From positions 107,549,994 to 107,613,993 of the forward strand of contig CM058233.1 of NCBI GenBank assembly GCA_030180135.1: a stretch of DNA of 64,000 bases, in the 5' to 3' direction. The DNA is from Orychophragmus violaceus (Eukaryota; Streptophyta; Magnoliopsida; Brassicales; Brassicaceae). Position 1 is the first letter of the stretch. Every line of letters begins with the position of its first letter. Both the position numbers and the translations under genes were made by a program. The notes under the pieces were generated by a model. It was given only the letters and a program-made list of their open reading frames with translations, was not told the DNA's origin and did not search any database. Below are positions 54,210 to 64,000 of the stretch, piece after piece.

Positions 54210-55760
54210 AAGACTAGCTATGTGTCCTATGGAGTGGACAGATTGATCAGAGGTATACAGCTAGAGTTTCATGGGCTACAGTCACTAAACCAAAATCTGA
54301 GGGAGGCTTGGGGCTAAAAGATCTTAGTACCTGGAATTTGGCTTCGGCAATCAAGATGATATGGCTGCTCTTCTTCCGAGGGGGATCGTTGTGGGTTGGC
54401 TGGTTCAAGCAAGTGATTTTAAATGGATGTCTGAACAATTTCTGGAGAGTCAAAGAAAAACAAAGATACCCTTGGTTGGTTAATAAGCTGATAAGGATCA
54501 GGAACCTGGTATTTAATTGGATAAAATTGGAAGTTGGAAATGGTGCAAACACTTACTTCTGGACGGATAATTGGTCCCCGCTTGGTTGTCTCAACACGGT
54601 ATTTGCAGGTGATCCTTCTTTCAGGAGGACAATCTCTCCGTCTGCTACTCCCCGAGAGCTTTTTCTGAATGGAAATTGGTCTCTCCCTCCTGCAAGATCA
54701 GAAATGCAAGTGAGTTTACAAGCTTACATTTCAACGCTATCTTTAACAAGTGCAGAGGATACTTACGTCTGGTCGCCGGATAATACACCTTCGAAAGACT
54801 TCAACACGGGTCAGATTTATACTCTCCTCAGTAATGAGCCAACTCCTGTTCCGTGGGCGAAGGTAGTGTGGAACTCTTGTGGAATTCCAAAGCATAGTTT
54901 TATGGTATGGCTAATCAATCTGGACAGGATCCCAACAAGAGCAAGACTTCTCAGCTGGGGTTTACAAGTTGACAATATCTGCCTTCTGTGTAAGCGCGAA
55001 ACTGAGGACAGAAATCACCTTTTCTTTGAGTGCAACTACTCGTGGTCGATATGGGAAAGAATTGCTGGGTTCTGTCGACTTCAACCTAATAGATCATGGG
55101 CAGTAACAATGGAGAACATGCAAAACTTAAGAGCTAACAAAAATCACAGAAGAGTGGTACTTATGGCTTGGCAAGCAACAACTTACTTGATCTGGGCCGA
55201 AAGAAATGCGAGGCTTCATCGAGGTATCTACAGATCGGCGGATGTGGTAATTTCAGGGGTGGATCGAACTTTGAAAAACAGGATAGCTGGGTTTAGGAAA
55301 GAGGATCCTTCAAAATCCTCTGAGATGTTGCAGTTTTGGATTCCTCACCCCTCGGTGCAGACTAATAGAAGAATCTGACCTTCATTCTTCTATGGCTCCT
55401 CTTCAATTTCCAGATCGTCATCAATATTGGGGTTAACAATGATGCTTCCTCTGTTTCTCCGACATCAAGCTACGGGTGGTCGGACGTTACTCTCTGGAAA
55501 ATTTAATTTGGGTAATTGGGAATCAAAAACAATCTGGGTTGGTTCTCTTTCACGATTAAATCATCTCTCGGTTTGATTCATCTAAACCAATCACTTATGG
55601 GCAATTAACTATTGGGTACAAGGTGTAGCAAAAGGTTTCTAATAGGGCTTTTTGGGCTTTATATTACTAAGTGGGGCTTTGTAAACATTTTATCTCTTTT
55701 CATGCATTTTAATTGAAGATCCTTTAAAAAAAAAAAAAAAAAAAAGACTAGCTATGTGTC
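54210..55760 (+). mobile_element. 5'-truncated LINE with 17-bp TSD
   Basis: The direct repeat AAGACTAGCTATGTGTC (54210-54226 and 55744-55760) brackets a 1.5-kb plus-strand insertion that ends in a run of A just before the right copy. The insertion begins inside the RT C-terminal region, so it is a standard 5' truncation from incomplete target-primed reverse transcription. It is a different family from the large LINE. Confidence 0.92.
54227..55378 (+). pseudogene. LINE ORF2 C-terminal fragment (zf-RVT region)
   Basis: Open from the truncation point to TGA 55376-55378. Recognisable LINE segments: KPKSEGGLGLKDLSTWNLA, EVGNGANTYFWTDNWSPLG, the zf-RVT part VVWNSCGIPKHSFMVWL, LDRIPTRARLLSWGLQVDN and CLLCKRETEDRNHLFFECN, then an ARNARLHRG-type tail. 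No RNase H domain follows. The frame is open over more than 350 codons, suggesting recent insertion. Confidence 0.85.
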
Positions 55761-57080
55761 ATAATATTACAATGCATGCAAATTTTATTTATGGGGTTAA
55801 TGAGGTCTTTATCAACAACAACAAAAAAGGATAGATTAATAAGGTCATGGAAAATCATTAATTAGATAATATTCTCTCTTCTTTATATATATATATATAT
55901 ATTTTTTTTTGAAGATATCGATAAGATAATGTATTAATAAATTTCTAAATACCATTTGATCAATGAGAAGGGGTTCAAAACCCATAAGTAAACCTCCTTT
56001 TTATTTTTTTCGTGCCTCATAAAAGTGAATAATTTTAACCAAAACTTATTTATTGTTAAAACATTTCTGAAGCTCGTTCAAAAACAAAGAAGCAAGTGGT
56101 TGGTTAGAAAAGGAATTGACAATTGCTTTATCAAGTTATCTTTGTCTCTCGAAAAATATTTTGATTTAGAAATTTGTGTAAGCTATTGAAATTTGAGTTA
56201 CTTATTTATAATCAACTGCTAAACTTTTAAAAAAATAAAACTTCTAATTCTTTGGAAGAAACTAATTTCTTTTTTATAATAGTTGAAAATTATGTTAATC
56301 AATGAAAATGTAAATGTAATATTTAATTATATTTTTTTGAATTTTATCATTTCTTTTTTTTGAACATCAATAAGTATATTATTAAATTAAATAATACTTA
56401 TTTGGCATTTTCTTCTTTTTATGACAATTTATGTATGTTTCTTATTTCCTTTTTATGTTAGTTTTCCTATTTATAAAATTGTGTTTCTGCTTACATTATG
56501 TTTTTTCTGACAATTTATGAATGTTTTGTTATTACATTTCTATATAAGTTTACCTATTATAAAATATAAAATTTGTAAATTTTCTTTTTTTGAACATCAA
56601 TAAGTACATTATTAAATTAAATAATACTAATTTGACATTTTGTTCTTTTTATGACAATTTATGTATGTTTTTATTTCCATTTTTATGTTAGTTTTCCTAT
56701 TTATAAAATTATGTTTCTTGTTACATTATGTTTTTAATGACAATTTATAGATGTTTTATTCCATTTTTTATTCCATTTCTATATAAGTTTTACTATTATA
56801 ATTTTTATTCCATTTCTATATAAGTTTTACTATTATAAATTTTAAATTTTGTAAATTTTCTTTTTTTGAACATCAGTAAGTACATTATTAAATTAATTAA
56901 TACTTATTTGACATTTTTTCTTTTTATGACAATTTATTTAAGTTCTTTATTTCTATTTTTATGTTAGTTTTCCTATTTATAAGATTGAGTTTCTTATTAC
57001 ATTTTGTTTTTATGACAATTTATAGATGTTTTTATTTCATTTTTATATAAGTTTTACTATTATAAAATTTAAAATTTGTA
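55761..57080 (+). repeat. Array-unit remnant and ~230-275-bp tandem repeats
   Basis: 55770-55890 resembles a ~600-bp array unit (TTTATTTATGGGGTTAATGA, GTCTTTATCAACAAC). From about 56345 three or more units share TTCTTTTTTTGAACATCA, AGTACATTATTAAATTAA, TTTTTATGACAATTTATG and TTTATGTTAGTTTTCCTATT at about 230-275-bp spacing. They end at the promoter of the second MGNCFGKP gene. No coding frame. Confidence 0.7.
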
Positions 57081-57107
57081 AATTTTCTCAATTTTATATA
57101 TTCTCTC

Positions 57108-57117
57108 TATATATAAG
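57108..57117 (+). promoter_or_regulatory. TATA box of MGNCFGKP gene 2
   Basis: TATATATAAG 100 bp upstream of the start codon, aligned with the TATA box of the first copy. Confidence 0.6.
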
Positions 57118-57217
57118 TACGCACCAAACACATTATTTAACGATTCTTACATTATATTAACAGTTGTCTATCAAACTGCAACATTTGTCCGTAGAAAGGC
57201 CAAGATCTCTAACAATA

Positions 57218-57403
57218 ATGGGAAACTGTTTTGGAAAGCCGAAAAGCAAACGCATGTTCCAGTATGATCCTACTAGCTACGCCCAGAATTTTGATGATGG
57301 AATTGGAAGAGGAGGAAATAATGTGCAAGTTCCGGTGGTGCGTGATGGTTTTACTTCAAGACTTCCACCTCCTCGATCCAAAAACCCTCAAGAGATAATA
57401 TAA
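57218..57403 (+). CDS. Predicted N-myristoylated small protein MGNCFGKP, copy 2
   Basis: 61 codons, starting MGNCFGKPKSKRMF at the ATG at 57218; an open frame without ATG continues upstream, but the start matching copy 1 is clear. The lipidation signal (Gly2, Cys4, basic residues) and the core FQYDP, NFDDGIG and VPVVRDGFTSRLPPP are identical to copy 1. Differences are H/R12, S/T19, M/Q23 and a few charged positions, with a rearranged last five residues. No in-frame stop or frameshift in either copy. Function unknown; same caveats as copy 1. Confidence 0.7.
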   Translation: MGNCFGKPKSKRMFQYDPTSYAQNFDDGIGRGGNNVQVPVVRDGFTSRLPPPRSKNPQEII

Positions 57404-57760
57404 AGGATGAGAAGAATTTTTTTTATGGATACAATATTTATCGCTGATTTTCTTTAAAATAATAACTAGAAGAACTAGACAATATTTATCGTCTACCATA
57501 ATCAAATATTCATGTTTATTGAAAGATAATTGCATTACATAATATATGAAAGCTTTTTAATTAAACAAAAGCCGTGCGTTTCTTTTTATCGTTTAAATGT
57601 GTATAGTGGTAACAAAAAAAAAATATGTAAATTTCTGATTATTAGATTGTGTGGTAGATCTGGTTCACACGGATTCTTAGCTGCATATCCAACTTGTTAT
57701 TGATAAATTCATGTTTATGTGTAGCTGATAAAATACATAATCTAATGACGGCCGCAAGCA

Positions 57761-58340
57761 TAAGCTTCCATTATTACTTCCTTCCAATGTCGGCTCTGCA
57801 TATGATGAAGAAATATCAAATTGCTTTCGGCAAAAAAAAAAATTTAGGCATGAAACTTTGATTCGGTTACGATTTGGTTATTCAGTTTTTTTCTGTTTTT
57901 TGTTTTTTTTTTTAAATTACAATTAATTTTTGTTCTTCCAATTAATTCGGTTTAGTTCATTAAAACTTCGGTTCGGTTCGATAATTTCGGTTTGGTTTTA
58001 TATCATATGACTATGTATATATATCAAACACACAAACACAATCTGACAAAAACAAATATAAGATTAAAACTTTTATGAAAATCAAAATCGATCGACAACT
58101 ATAAGTATACAATAATGATTAGATTTGGGACTTCGGTTCTTCGATTCAGTTATTTGGTTTTTCGGTTTTTTGTTTAAAAAAAAACTGCCGATCGGTTTTT
58201 GTTCTTCCAATTAGTTCGATTCGATTCATTAAAACTTCGGTTTAGTTTGATACGATAATTTCGGTTCGGTTTTATATCATATGACTAAAAAAAAAGTATC
58301 AAACGAAAATTTAAAAAAAAAAAAAAACAAGAAAAAAGAA
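57761..58340. repeat. GGTTCGGTTT-rich degenerate repeat region
   Basis: Two stretches rich in TTCGGTTCGGTTT and TTTATATCATATGACTA (about 57860-58010 and 58130-58290), which look like two related units of a dispersed repeat. The same character is seen in the intron at 62.6-63.3 kb. No gene. Confidence 0.55.
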
Positions 58341-58349
58341 AAGAAAAGA

Positions 58350-58480
58350 AATCACGTGACTTGTGGAAGCAAGGCAACGCGTTACAAAAAGCACGTGACG
58401 TAGCGTATTGGTGGCTAATTCCCTTTTTTCGCGGAATATTATTATTTAACCGTGAAAAACCTAATAGTCATCTGACGCGT
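58350..58480 (+). promoter_or_regulatory. Cluster of G-box motifs (orphan promoter candidate)
   Basis: TCACGTGAC at about 58352 and GCACGTGACGTAGCG at about 58391, followed by a pyrimidine-rich leader-like stretch. No supported gene follows: the downstream 58361-58633 frame is hydrophobic and unremarkable. Possibly the promoter of a non-coding transcript or a relic. Confidence 0.3.
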
Positions 58481-58639
58481 GTTCTTTTGGTTTCCTTCCT
58501 TCTCGATAATTTTTTTTTTTCTCCTCTAATAACAACACCCTCCGGTTTTTCAGGTTTTTTTTTTTTTTGGCATCTGGTTTTTCTGGTATTGCTAAATTAC
58601 CATTATGTTATGTCTTACTGTATTATTTTGTAACTTCGA

Positions 58640-59215
58640 AGTAAGAATGCTGTTTTTTTTTTTAGTATAATCAACCTGAGAATGTTGTAAATGCAATTAC
58701 AAATAAGAATTATTTATATCTTGTCTTAACTCTTAAGTTAATAAGAAGGTATAACTTTCACAATACATTTTTTGAAGAAAAAGTATATCTATTACTATAG
58801 TCATGTAGTACACTATTAATACTATTGCTTTAAATTTGTTAATAGTTTAAAAATATAATACAAATAAATATACTGATTTATAGAAATGAATATATTTTAA
58901 TATATAAAAGATAATTTATAAAAAGTAATTTTATATTAATAATAAACGGATATTTTATTAATGGAGGTAAGAATTTAGGACGAGATTCTCAAATTAAACA
59001 ACACTAACAATTAAGATGACAGGTTGACAAAAAAAAAAAACAATTAAGATTATAGTGATGAGAAACTATGAACATTCCACCAAATGCTAATGCTTTTAGT
59101 GCCAAAAAATGATAAAGAAAGCTAATGAACGTTTTACTAGAACTCATTTAAAAAACAAAAAATGTAAATGGTATTTTGGTAAAATGTCCAGGAGAAATAG
59201 CTGTCTAAGTGACTT
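58640..59215. other. AT-rich intergenic
   Basis: No gene, repeat boundary or regulatory site recognised. Confidence 0.5.
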
Positions 59216-59237
59216 GGTCTCCAAGTTGGTATCGTCA

Positions 59238-59375
59238 AGTATAAATAGGGGAGCTGGTGAGTAAACAAAATTTGTTGCTTTTTCAGACGCTTTGGGCGGA
59301 AACATATAGAAGAGAGAGAGAGGCTCTAGCTAAGGTTTCCTTTCTGCTTCAACACTGCACTGATTAATTAAGGTA
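59238..59375 (+). promoter_or_regulatory. Core-promoter-like sequence with leader, no ORF
   Basis: GTATAAATAGGGGAG at about 59239 is a very good plant TATA box. It is followed within 60-130 bp by a purine/CT-rich leader-like sequence (GAGAGAGAGAGGCTCTAGC) and then AAGGTAATATTG, which could be a 5' splice donor. No coding frame follows. It may start a non-coding transcript or the far upstream leader of the UPF0496 gene at 62.0 kb. Confidence 0.35.
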
Positions 59376-59739
59376 ATATTGTTTAGTTAATCTCTTTGAA
59401 TAATTACATCAGTAATTCATCATTTGGTACTTGGTGCAATCAAGTCCTATATCAACTAAGATTCGCCGATCAATCCATTCAGTCCATCTGTGGTTACAAC
59501 ATTAAAGGCAGTTTTCATTATTGTTAATCAACTAAAAGCGGGGGAAGAAGAAGATATGAATCTACACTTGAATTTGAAGAAGTTTGTTATTTTTTTGGGG
59601 GGTAAAAAGTGAAAGTTTTATAGTTAAAAAGGAAAAGAAATTAAAACTAAAATAAAAAGTGAAAGCTTGTTTGACAAACTTATTTGGTTGCTCAGAATGT
59701 TTTTTTCTTTTCTTTTCTCTATGTTTTGTGATAATTTAT

Positions 59740-60000
59740 AAGAGCACATACATTGGAGTTTCTTAAGGGAGAGTTTCTTAACTATTCACGTGGGTCCCAC
59801 GTGGGGCCCACATAAATAGTTAAGAAACTGTCTCTTAAAATCCTTATCTAAGGATCGATCCTTACACTGTTCACGCCACGTGTCACGTAACGATTGGTCC
59901 ATTTTTTTTTTTTTTTTTTTTTTTTCGGATCTGAAAAAAAAAAAAATTAATAAATTTTTTTTTTTCTAAGAACCCCTAGTGGGTAACACGGATGGACATG
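59740..60000. mobile_element. MITE-like element with internal foldback
   Basis: The ends AGAGCACATACATTGGAGTT (left) and, read on the other strand, AGACCATGTCCATCCGTG (right) are partly similar, as in degenerate MITE termini. Inside, GTTTCTTAACTATT (59773-59786) pairs perfectly with AATAGTTAAGAAAC (59815-59828), extendable to about 24 bp with two mismatches around a 28-base loop rich in CACGTGGG/CCCACGTG. The right half has long T and A runs. No coding capacity. Confidence 0.5.
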
Positions 60001-60125
60001 GTCTAACCTGATTACTTATTCACACATGGTCTAACCTGATTACTTATTCGGATAAACCTATGTTTCTATAAATGCTACATGTCATTGCTTCATATTATTC
60101 ATATTGAAGTCTTAAAATATAAAGA

Positions 60126-60300
60126 CACTACAAGAAAACACAAACTTATCGACAGAATTATCCGTTAATAATTTATCGGTAAAGACTTTAACTGATGAGT
60201 TTCCAACATAACGAATCCATCGATTCTAAGTCACTAGAAACAATATAATCCATCAATTTTTTTCCCGTTAAATACCGACGGATTATCATAAAGATATTTA
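60126..60300. mobile_element. Solitary CACTA-like terminus
   Basis: CACTACAAGAAAACACAAAC at 60126 is the typical terminal sequence of plant CACTA (En/Spm) elements, followed by subterminal AT-rich sequence with repeated CGACGGATT/ATCCGT-like motifs up to about 60300. I did not find the opposite terminus (...CTTGTAGTG), so this is a fragment or a deleted element. Confidence 0.5.
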
Positions 60301-61030
60301 TATCATCAAAAAAATTTAAGCATCGAGTCATCAACCATGTAAGTTATACTATCAAGAATTTTATCTAACAAAAGAACATGACTAAGAAAAAGAACTGAAA
60401 ATCATATGAATGCAAATTAAGTATATATATAAGGGGTAATAGAAATATTGGCTGGTAGTTTCCTTCTTGTGTGCTTGATTTGTTTGGCTTAATATAATAA
60501 CCTACGTTTATACTCAACCCATTGGCCAAAACATTCATTTTTTGTCATCTTCATACATTTTTATGCTTGGACTATGATTTGAAGTGTATACTCAACCCAT
60601 ATGGCGGCTTTATGCACTGGCTGCATTGAAATAAAATATCTATTATAGCATACACATAGAATATGAATCAAGTCAACACAAAATTAAATTCGAGACTTAA
60701 CGTGTACGTGCTTAACTATGCCTAAAACAGTTCGCGTAGGGCCATAATATATAGTTTAGTCATCACAATCCATATCTTCTTCCTGTAGGTTACCATCACG
60801 TTTGAGAAGCTCGGAAGAACTATGTTAGTTAAACTAGATTTGCACATTATTATATTAACAACTAATTAGCTGATGAGTCATGAGTTAATGACGCATCATA
60901 TATCTGTTTGTGACCAAAGCATGATAACAAACTAAAACAGTACGTAACATCTTTAGCCATTACATATTATATAAACTAGAGAGACATGAGCACATTTATA
61001 TTTAGTTTTTTTTTGCCTTGAATATTATAA
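60300..61030. other. AT-rich intergenic
   Basis: No gene recognised on either strand. Confidence 0.5.
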
Positions 61031-61035
61031 ACAAA

Positions 61036-61282
61036 TATTCCTTCGGTTCATATGAGTAGTCATTTTAAGAATATTTTTTCGTTTTACATTAGTTGTCATG
61101 TTAGATTTATAATACAAAATTTTGATTCAAATTTCTGTTTTAACCCTATTAATTTAATACACTAATATGAGATATGTATTTATATAATATATTAATTAAG
61201 ACTATACGAAAGATTTTAATATGGTTTTAGTATATGTGAAAAAGTCTAAAACTACATATAATTCGAAGAGGGAGTAATATTT
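61036..61282. mobile_element. Stowaway/mariner-like MITE
   Basis: Left end TATTCCTTCGGTTC and right end (other strand) TATTACTCCCTCTTCGAA are degraded versions of the CTCCCTCCGTTTC termini common in plant mariner-type MITEs, flanked by TA-containing sequence. About 245 bp, AT-rich, non-coding. Confidence 0.55.
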
Positions 61283-62044
61283 AGTCATATTATCCATATA
61301 TGTCACACATGTTTCTATTCCTTTTTAACAACTATTTAACGAATGTTTTAACTATAAGATCGTCATGATATTATATAGTAATCGTTCGCCGATAGTCCAG
61401 TAACTAAACTAATTAAAAAGGTAAGCTTTACAAACTAGTCTAAACAAACTAGTCTACTATTTGTTTAGTATCTTTTTGTAGATAACAATCAACGTCTGTT
61501 AACACACTATACATGATTTACACGTGCATGGTAGATAGAAATTGCGTTATCTATACATAAAACAAAAAATTGTATACATATATATATGTGTGTATATATA
61601 AATAAAATGATTGTATTTTAATTTTGCGTAAGCAAAAAGGCGGCTAAGTAGAGAGAGAGTAAACGTTTGCTTCCCGCGTTATACAAAGCCCTAATTCTCA
61701 TCATCGATGAGCATGCGTGCAAGCTATTTTCCACTTCCTTTAACGATTCTCATTCTTTAATTACTCTCTTCAAGCTTCTTCTTTCTCCTTTTTTGTTTAT
61801 TATTTTCTCCCTTTTTCTTTCCAAAATTTTCTTTTCTTTTCCCGGAAAATTCTCTGTTGTTATTGTCTGATCTCTTGATAAGCCCGACCAAGTTTATCCT
61901 CTTTGTCTCACTAATCATTTCTTTATCAACTTCTTCTGATCATCATCTCCCTTTAAAACAATAGATTCTTCAATCATTTCTATGTTAAAGAACTTCTTGA
62001 TTCATATTTTCAGATCAACTCGTTAAGTTCCAAGAGAGAAAAAA
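61283..62044 (+). promoter_or_regulatory. Upstream region of UPF0496 gene
   Basis: Contains TATATATAAATAAAATG near 61592 as a possible TATA region and a long CT-rich leader (61730-62040) typical of a plant 5' UTR. The open frame 61667-61870 is probably leader sequence, not a gene. Confidence 0.45.
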
Positions 62045-64000
62045 ATGGGAAACCAAACAAGCAGAAAGTCACATGATTCATCATCATCTAAGACCACAAG
62101 CATGCACTACACAACGGAGCTAAGATCATACGAGGCTGCATGTAAAGCAGACACAGAACTACAATCTTTCGACACATGTTTGCAAGCACGTACCAGTCAC
62201 GTGATAAGCACGCTAGCTACGGGTGTTGAGGTTCGAGCACTCTCATTCGATTCCCTCAAAGAAGTGACGGCGTGTTTGCTCGAGATGAATCAAGAAGTAG
62301 TGAAAGTGATATTGGATTGTAAGAAAGATATATGGAAGAATCAACAATTGTTTGAGCTTGTTGAAGATTACTTTGAGAATAGCTTGAAGACTCTTGATTT
62401 CTGTGCTGCTTTGGAGAAAGGTTTGAGAAAAGCTCGTGATAGTCAGCTTTTGATTCTTGTTGCTCTTCAGCAGTTTGAAGATGAGAGCCTCCTTGAAGGT
62501 AATATTATAGTTTTCTTTGTCTTTTGTCCTATTATTCCTTTTTCATTACACATATGGAACATTGATTTTAGTTGTGGGAATAAACTAAGTTTGGGCGTTC
62601 AGTGTTTTGGTTCGATTTGATTCGTTTTTTTCCGGTTTTCGACTCTTTTGGATATAGAGATATATGAATCATTTGGTATTTACGAATTTTGAGTCGGTTT
62701 TGGTTCGGTTCTTTCAATTTTCGGTTTGGTTTAGATAGTAAAACTAGAAAAATGTTGATACCCAAAAAAGCGGGTTCGGTTATAGTTTGGTTTTTGGTTC
62801 TTTCAGATATAGAGATATAGGAAGCATTTGGTATTTAAGAATTTCGGGTCGGATTTTGTTTGGCTTTTTCAGTTTTTAATTCGGTTCAAATAGTAAAATT
62901 AGGAATCGGCTAATACCCAAAAAAGTTCGGTTATAGTTCGGTTTTCATATAATTTGGATAAAAATTCGGATAATTCGAATAAAAATATCAAATATTTTGG
63001 ATAATTTAGATAAACATCATATAATTTCAAATAAAATATTCGAATTATTTTGGATAATTCAATTTTTTTACTAATATTCAATTAGTTTTGATTATTTAAT
63101 TATTTTAAATATAAATATAAGTAATATTTTAGGTATAAATCGTATTTTGGTTAATTAAAGTATTCATTCCGTTTTTGATTCGGTCCGATTAGGATATTTC
63201 GAACATGAAACTTTAGAAACCATTCAGATATTTACAAATTTGGAATGTTTTCGGTTATAGTTCTTTCGGTTTGGTTCGGTTCTTCAATTATCGGTTTTAA
63301 GCACTTCAATTATCGGCTTTTAAGCGTAGACCTAGAATAAACAGTAATCCGTTGAGTTCTTGTCCCCAATCTCAACTGAAAATAATGGGACAAACAAAAA
63401 TGATTCCCATCCATTGGGTTCTTTTGTTGGTTATGTTGATTCACAGGTGGGAATGGATACGGGAAGACACTTGAAGAACTGAAGAATTTCAAAGAAGCAG
63501 AGTCTCCATTCAACGAAGACTTCTTCAACATGTTCCAATCTGTTTACAAACAGCAGATGCTAATGCTTGAGAAGCTACAACATCGTAAGAACAAGCTTGA
63601 CAAGAAGCTCAAATGCATCCACACATGGAGAAAACTCTCCAGCATCATCTTCGTAGCTACATTCGCTACTGTACTCATCTGCTCTGTTGTGGCTGCAGCC
63701 ATGGCAGCTCCTCCTGTGGCTGCGGCTTTGGCTGCAGCTACGGCTGTTCCGCTAGGCTCAATGGGGAAATGGATAGATTCTCTGTGGAAGAACTATGAGA
63801 ATGCACTTAAAGGACAGAAGGAAGTGATCAGTTCGATGCAGGCAGGGACATATGTGGCAGTTAAAGATTTGGATAACATAAGGGTTTTGATAGAAAGGTT
63901 GGAGATTGAGATCAAGGGGATGGTGGAGGTTGCGGAATTCGCGGTGGAGCATGAAGCAGTTAAGATTGGGATTGATGAGATTAAGAAGAAGCTTGAGGTG
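62045..64000 (+). CDS. UPF0496 (DUF677) protein, 3' end beyond window
   Basis: Exon 1 is 62045-62498 and exon 2 starts at 63447 and is open to the window end, so the C-terminus is missing. The start MGNQTSRKSHDSSSSK fits an N-myristoylation signal. Family motifs: MHYTTELRSYEAACKADTEL, SFDTCLQARTSHVIS, LEMNQEVVKVILDCKKDIWK, LVEDYFENSLKTLDFC and LLILVALQQFEDE. Exon 2 continues YGKTLEELKNFKEAESPFNE, FKNMFQ-type sequence and a coiled coil. A hydrophobic Ala-rich stretch (about residues 217-255: VATFATVLICSVVAAAMAA then PPVAAALAA) is probably membrane-inserted. UPF0496 proteins include At14a-like integrin-related proteins at the cytoplasmic face of the plasma membrane; function is poorly known. 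From memory the syntenic A. thaliana gene is At4g34320 (~374 residues). Confidence 0.9.
62600..63310. repeat. GGTTCGGTT-rich repeat inside the UPF0496 intron
   Basis: The 948-bp intron (62499-63446) holds degenerate units such as TTTGGTTCGGTTCTTTCAAT and AGTAAAACTAGAAAAATG/AGTAAAATTAGGAATCGG, each about 150 bp, similar to the intergenic repeats elsewhere in the window. Probably a dispersed repeat that expanded the intron. Confidence 0.55.

Larger units (their letters stand above)
57085..57760 (+). repeat. Duplicated segment carrying the MGNCFGKP gene (copy 2)
   Basis: Counterpart of 52215-52910. Matching promoter, leader, coding region and 3' flank up to TGTGTAGCTGATAAAATACATAA. Confidence 0.85.

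Noticed and set aside
55960..56010. Possible tRNA-like GGGGTTCAAAACCC
   Set aside because: No acceptor stem, A-box or cloverleaf could be built around it.
57164..57217. 18-codon upstream extension of MGNCFGKP gene 2
   Set aside because: It has no ATG (the frame opens at TTG) and is absent from copy 1; the myristoylation start at 57218 fits both copies.
58361..58633. 90-codon frame after the G-box cluster
   Set aside because: Phe/Leu-rich translation of T runs, no similarity recognised, no second exon or conserved neighbour.
61667..61870. 67-codon frame upstream of the UPF0496 gene
   Set aside because: CT-rich leader sequence translated; hydrophobic and low-complexity with no family motif.

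Overview
The window is nuclear DNA of a flowering plant, almost certainly a crucifer (Brassicaceae). Spliced genes with GT..AG introns, AT-rich intergenic DNA, Helitron, CACTA, LINE, Copia and Gypsy remnants and Arabidopsis-like proteins all point that way. From memory, the genes NFD6-like, TIP41, WD40, SWIB, SERAC1-like hydrolase and UPF0496 follow the order of a stretch near At4g34265-At4g34320 on A. thaliana chromosome 4. I cannot name the species.

Layout. (1) 0.3-7 kb holds a small NFD6-like mitochondrial gene (+), a complete TIP41-like gene (-, 8 exons) and a complete TXND9 thioredoxin-like gene (-, 4 exons). A 1.07 kb poly(A)-tailed retroelement with a 13-bp target duplication lies between the last two. 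(2) 7.3-31.06 kb is one nested transposon complex. An L1-type LINE (minus strand, 14-bp target duplication, no ORF1 seen) was split by a Copia element (20344-27756, 5-bp target duplication, near-identical 638-bp LTRs) and by a Tat-type Gypsy element (8805-19800). The Gypsy element has a dual RNase H pol and a spliced antisense accessory ORF. It lacks a target duplication and is flanked instead by a 453-bp duplication of LINE sequence. (3) 31.5-35.0 kb is a complete 10-exon WD40 gene. (4) 34.9-40.2 kb is a mosaic: a copy of the WD40 3' end, a SWIB copy lacking exon 1, an NPH3 C-terminal fragment with an open spliced frame, a broken Ran GTPase 5' fragment and a ~200-bp tandem array. (5) 40.3-41.5 kb is the complete SWIB/MDM2 gene, and 41.9-47.1 kb a complete 10-exon SERAC1-like hydrolase. 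(6) 48.2-57.8 kb is AT-rich and repeat-dense: a ~600-bp tandem array, two non-autonomous Helitrons, a 5'-truncated LINE with a 17-bp target duplication, and two copies of a 61-aa gene for a predicted N-myristoylated protein. (7) 57.8-62.0 kb is intergenic with MITE-like and CACTA-like ends. (8) 62.0 kb to the edge is a UPF0496 gene cut by the window end.

The host genes are unrelated housekeeping or signalling genes (TOR/PP2A signalling, protein folding, organelle proteins, a putative ubiquitin ligase adaptor) and form no pathway. The least explained parts are the duplicated MGNCFGKP small-protein genes, the Tat element's antisense ORF, and the gene-fragment mosaic between the WD40 and SWIB genes. 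Exon boundaries were derived by eye from GT/AG sites and reading-frame continuity. Gene identities and A. thaliana locus numbers are from memory, not from a search.
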